Source: Cardiobacteriales bacterium (GTDB lineage Bacteria > Pseudomonadota > Gammaproteobacteria > Cardiobacteriales > Wohlfahrtiimonadaceae). Taken from it: a stretch of DNA of 17,467 nt. The notes under the pieces were generated by a model. The model was not told the origin of the DNA. It saw nothing but the letters and a program-made list of their open reading frames with translations, and searched no databases. Where the stretch lies: NCBI GenBank assembly GCA_030150565.1, contig JASLFR010000093.1, positions 1 through 17,467 of the forward strand, read 5' to 3'. The translations under genes were made by a program, and so were the position numbers. Within the stretch, counting starts at the first letter, position 1. Every line of letters begins with the position of its first letter. This document shows positions 15,909 to 17,467 of this stretch, piece after piece.

Positions 15909-16268
15909 TTACGCTAACGTACCGTTGTAGCTTCCATTAGGGAGGAGTGAGCCGATTGCGGAGCGCTGTACACGTACGTTTACCCCTTTAGCAATCTCAA
16001 CTTCAATGAAGTTATCTCCAAGTTTCACAATCTTCCCAACAAAGCCTGAGTGCAACATCACTTCATTACCAACCTTTAGGGAGTTGATGAGTGCTTGATG
16101 CTCTTTCACCCGTTTCTGATTAGGACGAATGATGATGAAGTACATCAATACAAACATTCCCCCAAACATAATCAGTGTGGGAACGATGCTCTGTGGCTGC
16201 TGTGCCGCTTGAGCAAAGGCCATCGGTGAGAGGGAGAGCGCAATTAGTGCGGTTAATAGACGTTTCAT
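15909..16268 (-). CDS. yajC: Preprotein translocase subunit YajC
   Basis: YajC is a small inner-membrane protein that associates with SecDF and SecYEG. The 119-residue product has an N-terminal hydrophobic segment (residues 3-20, MKRLLTALIALSLSP), then a conserved membrane helix at about 29-48 ending in FIIIRPNQKRVKEH, the family hallmark. The cytoplasmic domain includes LKVGNEVMLHSGFVGKIVKLGD and a final RSAIGSLLPNG. The first segment ends AFAQA and could resemble a signal peptide, as in some other YajC proteins. E. coli YajC is 110 residues. The ATG at 16268 has a good AGGAG ribosome binding site 7 nt upstream. secDF follows in the same direction, the usual yajC-secD-secF order; the tgt and queA genes that often precede yajC are absent here, and tkt lies upstream instead. 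Confidence 0.96.
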   Translation of the reverse strand: MKRLLTALIALSLSPMAFAQAAQQPQSIVPTLIMFGGMFVLMYFIIIRPNQKRVKEHQALINSLKVGNEVMLHSGFVGKIVKLGDNFIEVEIAKGVNVRVQRSAIGSLLPNGSYNGTLA

Positions 16269-16334
16269 TCAATATCTCCTGATCATTTTAAGGGCCCCAT
16301 ATCAATAAGTAAGAGGCAGCTTTTCAAACGCTCT

Positions 16335-16362
16335 ATAATAACATGTTTTTTTAGGGTGTCAG
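16335..16362 (-). promoter_or_regulatory. Predicted promoter for yajC-secDF
   Basis: On the minus strand a -35 CTGACA (16357-16362, 5 of 6) and a -10 TATTAT (16335-16340, 5 of 6) are separated by 16 bp. A TG at 16342-16343 makes the -10 extended. Transcription would start near 16328, leaving a leader of about 60 nt that contains a GGGGCCCT palindrome core but no riboswitch that I recognise. Confidence 0.65.
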
Positions 16363-16375
16363 AGATTTTAGAGAA

Positions 16376-16409
16376 TAAAAAAGAGGAGGAACTATTGAGC
16401 TCCTCCCCC
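16376..16409 (-). terminator. Rho-independent terminator after tkt
   Basis: A stem of about 12 bp (16382-16393 with 16398-16409, including G-U pairs) closes a CAAT tetraloop. On the minus strand a run of six T (16377-16382) follows. The plus-strand side also ends in a T-run (16410-16414), so it could work in both directions, although no plus-strand gene leads into it. It lies 35 nt past the tkt stop and isolates tkt from the yajC promoter. Confidence 0.85.
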
Positions 16410-16444
16410 TTTTTATCGGTCTTTAAATTGTGTGATCTCTCTTT

Positions 16445-17467
16445 TTAGAGCATCGATTGAGCAATTTTTAGAACATTCTCTTTGGTAAATCCAAACGCCT
16501 TAAAGAGTTCATTTGCAGGAGCTGATGCGCCAAAATGATCTAAACCAAGCACGCGATCTGCAAACTGGTACCAGCCAGCAGTTGCTCCCGCTTCAATAGC
16601 AAGACGCTTCTGATCCCCTAAAACGCTTGCTTGATACTCTTCCGATTGCATACGGAATCGCTCAACACAAGGCATCGAAACAACACGGATATTACCTGCT
16701 TCTTCAGCGGCCTCCATCGCTAGTGCAACCTCTGAGCCTGTCGCAATAATGGTGAGCTTCGCATTCTCAACCTCTTTTAAGATATAGCCCCCCTTTTCGA
16801 TATTTGAAAGTGTCGCTTCATCACGCTCTTGATGGGGAAGACCTTGACGAGAGAGCGCTAAGAGTGAGGGAGCTTTTTTCGCCTTGAGCGCTGAGCCCCA
16901 CGCTACAAGTGTCTCTACAGCATCACAAGGGCGCCACACCTCTAAATTGGGGATTAGGCGGAGCGATTCTACATGCTCAATGGGTTGATGCGTTGGACCA
17001 TCTTCACCAAGACCGATAGAATCGTGCGTCATAACATAGATGACCCGCTGCTCCATAAGCGCGCTCATTCTGATCGCATTACGAGCGTAATCTGAGAAGA
17101 CGAGGAAGGTTGCACCATAAGGGATAAAACCGCCATAGAGCGCTAACCCATTCATAAGGGTTGCCATTCCAAACTCACGTACTCCAAAGCGGATATAGTT
17201 TCCTTCACCACTTTCGATATTGTAATCAACACTCCCTTTAAAGAAGGTGTTGTTGGAGGGAGTTAAGTCGGCAGAACCTCCTACAATTTCACTCAAATTT
17301 GAAGCGAGCGCATCGAGCGCATTTTTGCTCGCCACTCTAGTTGCAATATTCTCCTCTTTAGCATTAACAGCCTCAATTGCTGTTTTTAAGGTTGCTTCAA
17401 AATCTTCAGGCAGTTCACCATGTTGACGGCGTAAGAACTCTTTTGCTAATTCAGGGTGAGCTGTTTC
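16445..17467 (-). CDS. tkt: Transketolase, C-terminal half (5' end outside the window)
   Basis: Transketolase moves two-carbon ketol units between sugar phosphates in the pentose phosphate pathway, using thiamine diphosphate. The frame is open to the window edge, giving 340 codons against about 663 residues in E. coli TktA. The N-terminal ThDP pyrophosphate-binding domain is therefore outside. The visible part starts at the linker to the Pyr domain, then shows NLSEIVGGSADLTPSN, the catalytic RFGVREFGMA with the cofactor-activating Glu, the HDSIGLGEDGPTHQPIEH loop with substrate-binding His residues, and WRPCDA. The C-terminal domain has ATGSEVALAMEA and VVSMPCVERF. The GTG at 17335 is internal: upstream codons continue family-like sequence (HPELAKEFLRR, NIATR). 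It could be tktA or tktB by function; only one copy can be judged here. Confidence 0.97.
   Translation of the reverse strand, partial: ETAHPELAKEFLRRQHGELPEDFEATLKTAIEAVNAKEENIATRVASKNALDALASNLSEIVGGSADLTPSNNTFFKGSVDYNIESGEGNYIRFGVREFGMATLMNGLALYGGFIPYGATFLVFSDYARNAIRMSALMEQRVIYVMTHDSIGLGEDGPTHQPIEHVESLRLIPNLEVWRPCDAVETLVAWGSALKAKKAPSLLALSRQGLPHQERDEATLSNIEKGGYILKEVENAKLTIIATGSEVALAMEAAEEAGNIRVVSMPCVERFRMQSEEYQASVLGDQKRLAIEAGATAGWYQFADRVLGLDHFGASAPANELFKAFGFTKENVLKIAQSML

Noticed and set aside
17333..17335. GTG as a start codon for a short transketolase
   Set aside because: Upstream codons stay open to the window edge and continue transketolase sequence, so the gene is cut by the window and is not truncated.
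1..17467. Search for mobile elements, CRISPR arrays, tRNA or rRNA genes and toxin-antitoxin or defence genes
   Set aside because: All gaps are under 200 bp and contain only promoters, leaders and hairpins. Every long frame belongs to a core housekeeping family.

Overview
This window carries housekeeping genes of a moderately AT-rich bacterium, most likely a gammaproteobacterium. ParC, YchF, SecD, FtsK and transketolase all read very close to their Escherichia coli counterparts, and the order rplY-pth-ychF is common in that class. A fused SecDF, a short FtsK start like that of E. coli and frequent GAGAG-type ribosome binding sites suggest a less-studied lineage. I cannot place it at genus level from the sequence alone. 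I see no insertion sequence, prophage, CRISPR array, rRNA or tRNA, and no sign of recent transfer.

Left part, plus strand (1-5420): parC (topoisomerase IV subunit A, lacking only about its first 14 codons), rplY (CTC-type ribosomal protein L25), pth (peptidyl-tRNA hydrolase), ychF (ribosome-associated ATPase) and ung (uracil-DNA glycosylase, TTG start). A promoter for rplY overlaps the end of parC, and a hairpin lies in its leader. A terminator-like hairpin is embedded in the catalytic-motif codons of pth. A clear terminator follows ychF.

Right part, minus strand, read from high to low coordinates (17467-5393): tkt (C-terminal half of transketolase), a strong terminator, then a promoter, yajC and a single-chain secDF (Sec translocon accessory complex). 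Another terminator follows, then ftsK (TTG start), an M17 leucyl aminopeptidase, a structured intergenic region, dacA (D-Ala-D-Ala carboxypeptidase with a SPOR domain) and a two-domain rhodanese-like protein that lacks the catalytic cysteine. The last two genes overlap as ATGA. The rhodanese-like gene and ung converge and overlap by 28 bp.

Functionally the window joins chromosome decatenation and segregation (ParC, FtsK), translation quality (L25, Pth, YchF), DNA repair (Ung), protein export (YajC, SecDF), cell-wall maturation at the septum (DacA-SPOR) and central carbon metabolism (Tkt). There is no obvious novel multi-gene system. The points most worth a second look are the pth-internal terminator-like palindrome, the SecDF fusion, the cysteine-less rhodanese, the SPOR carboxypeptidase and the leader and intergenic RNA structures.
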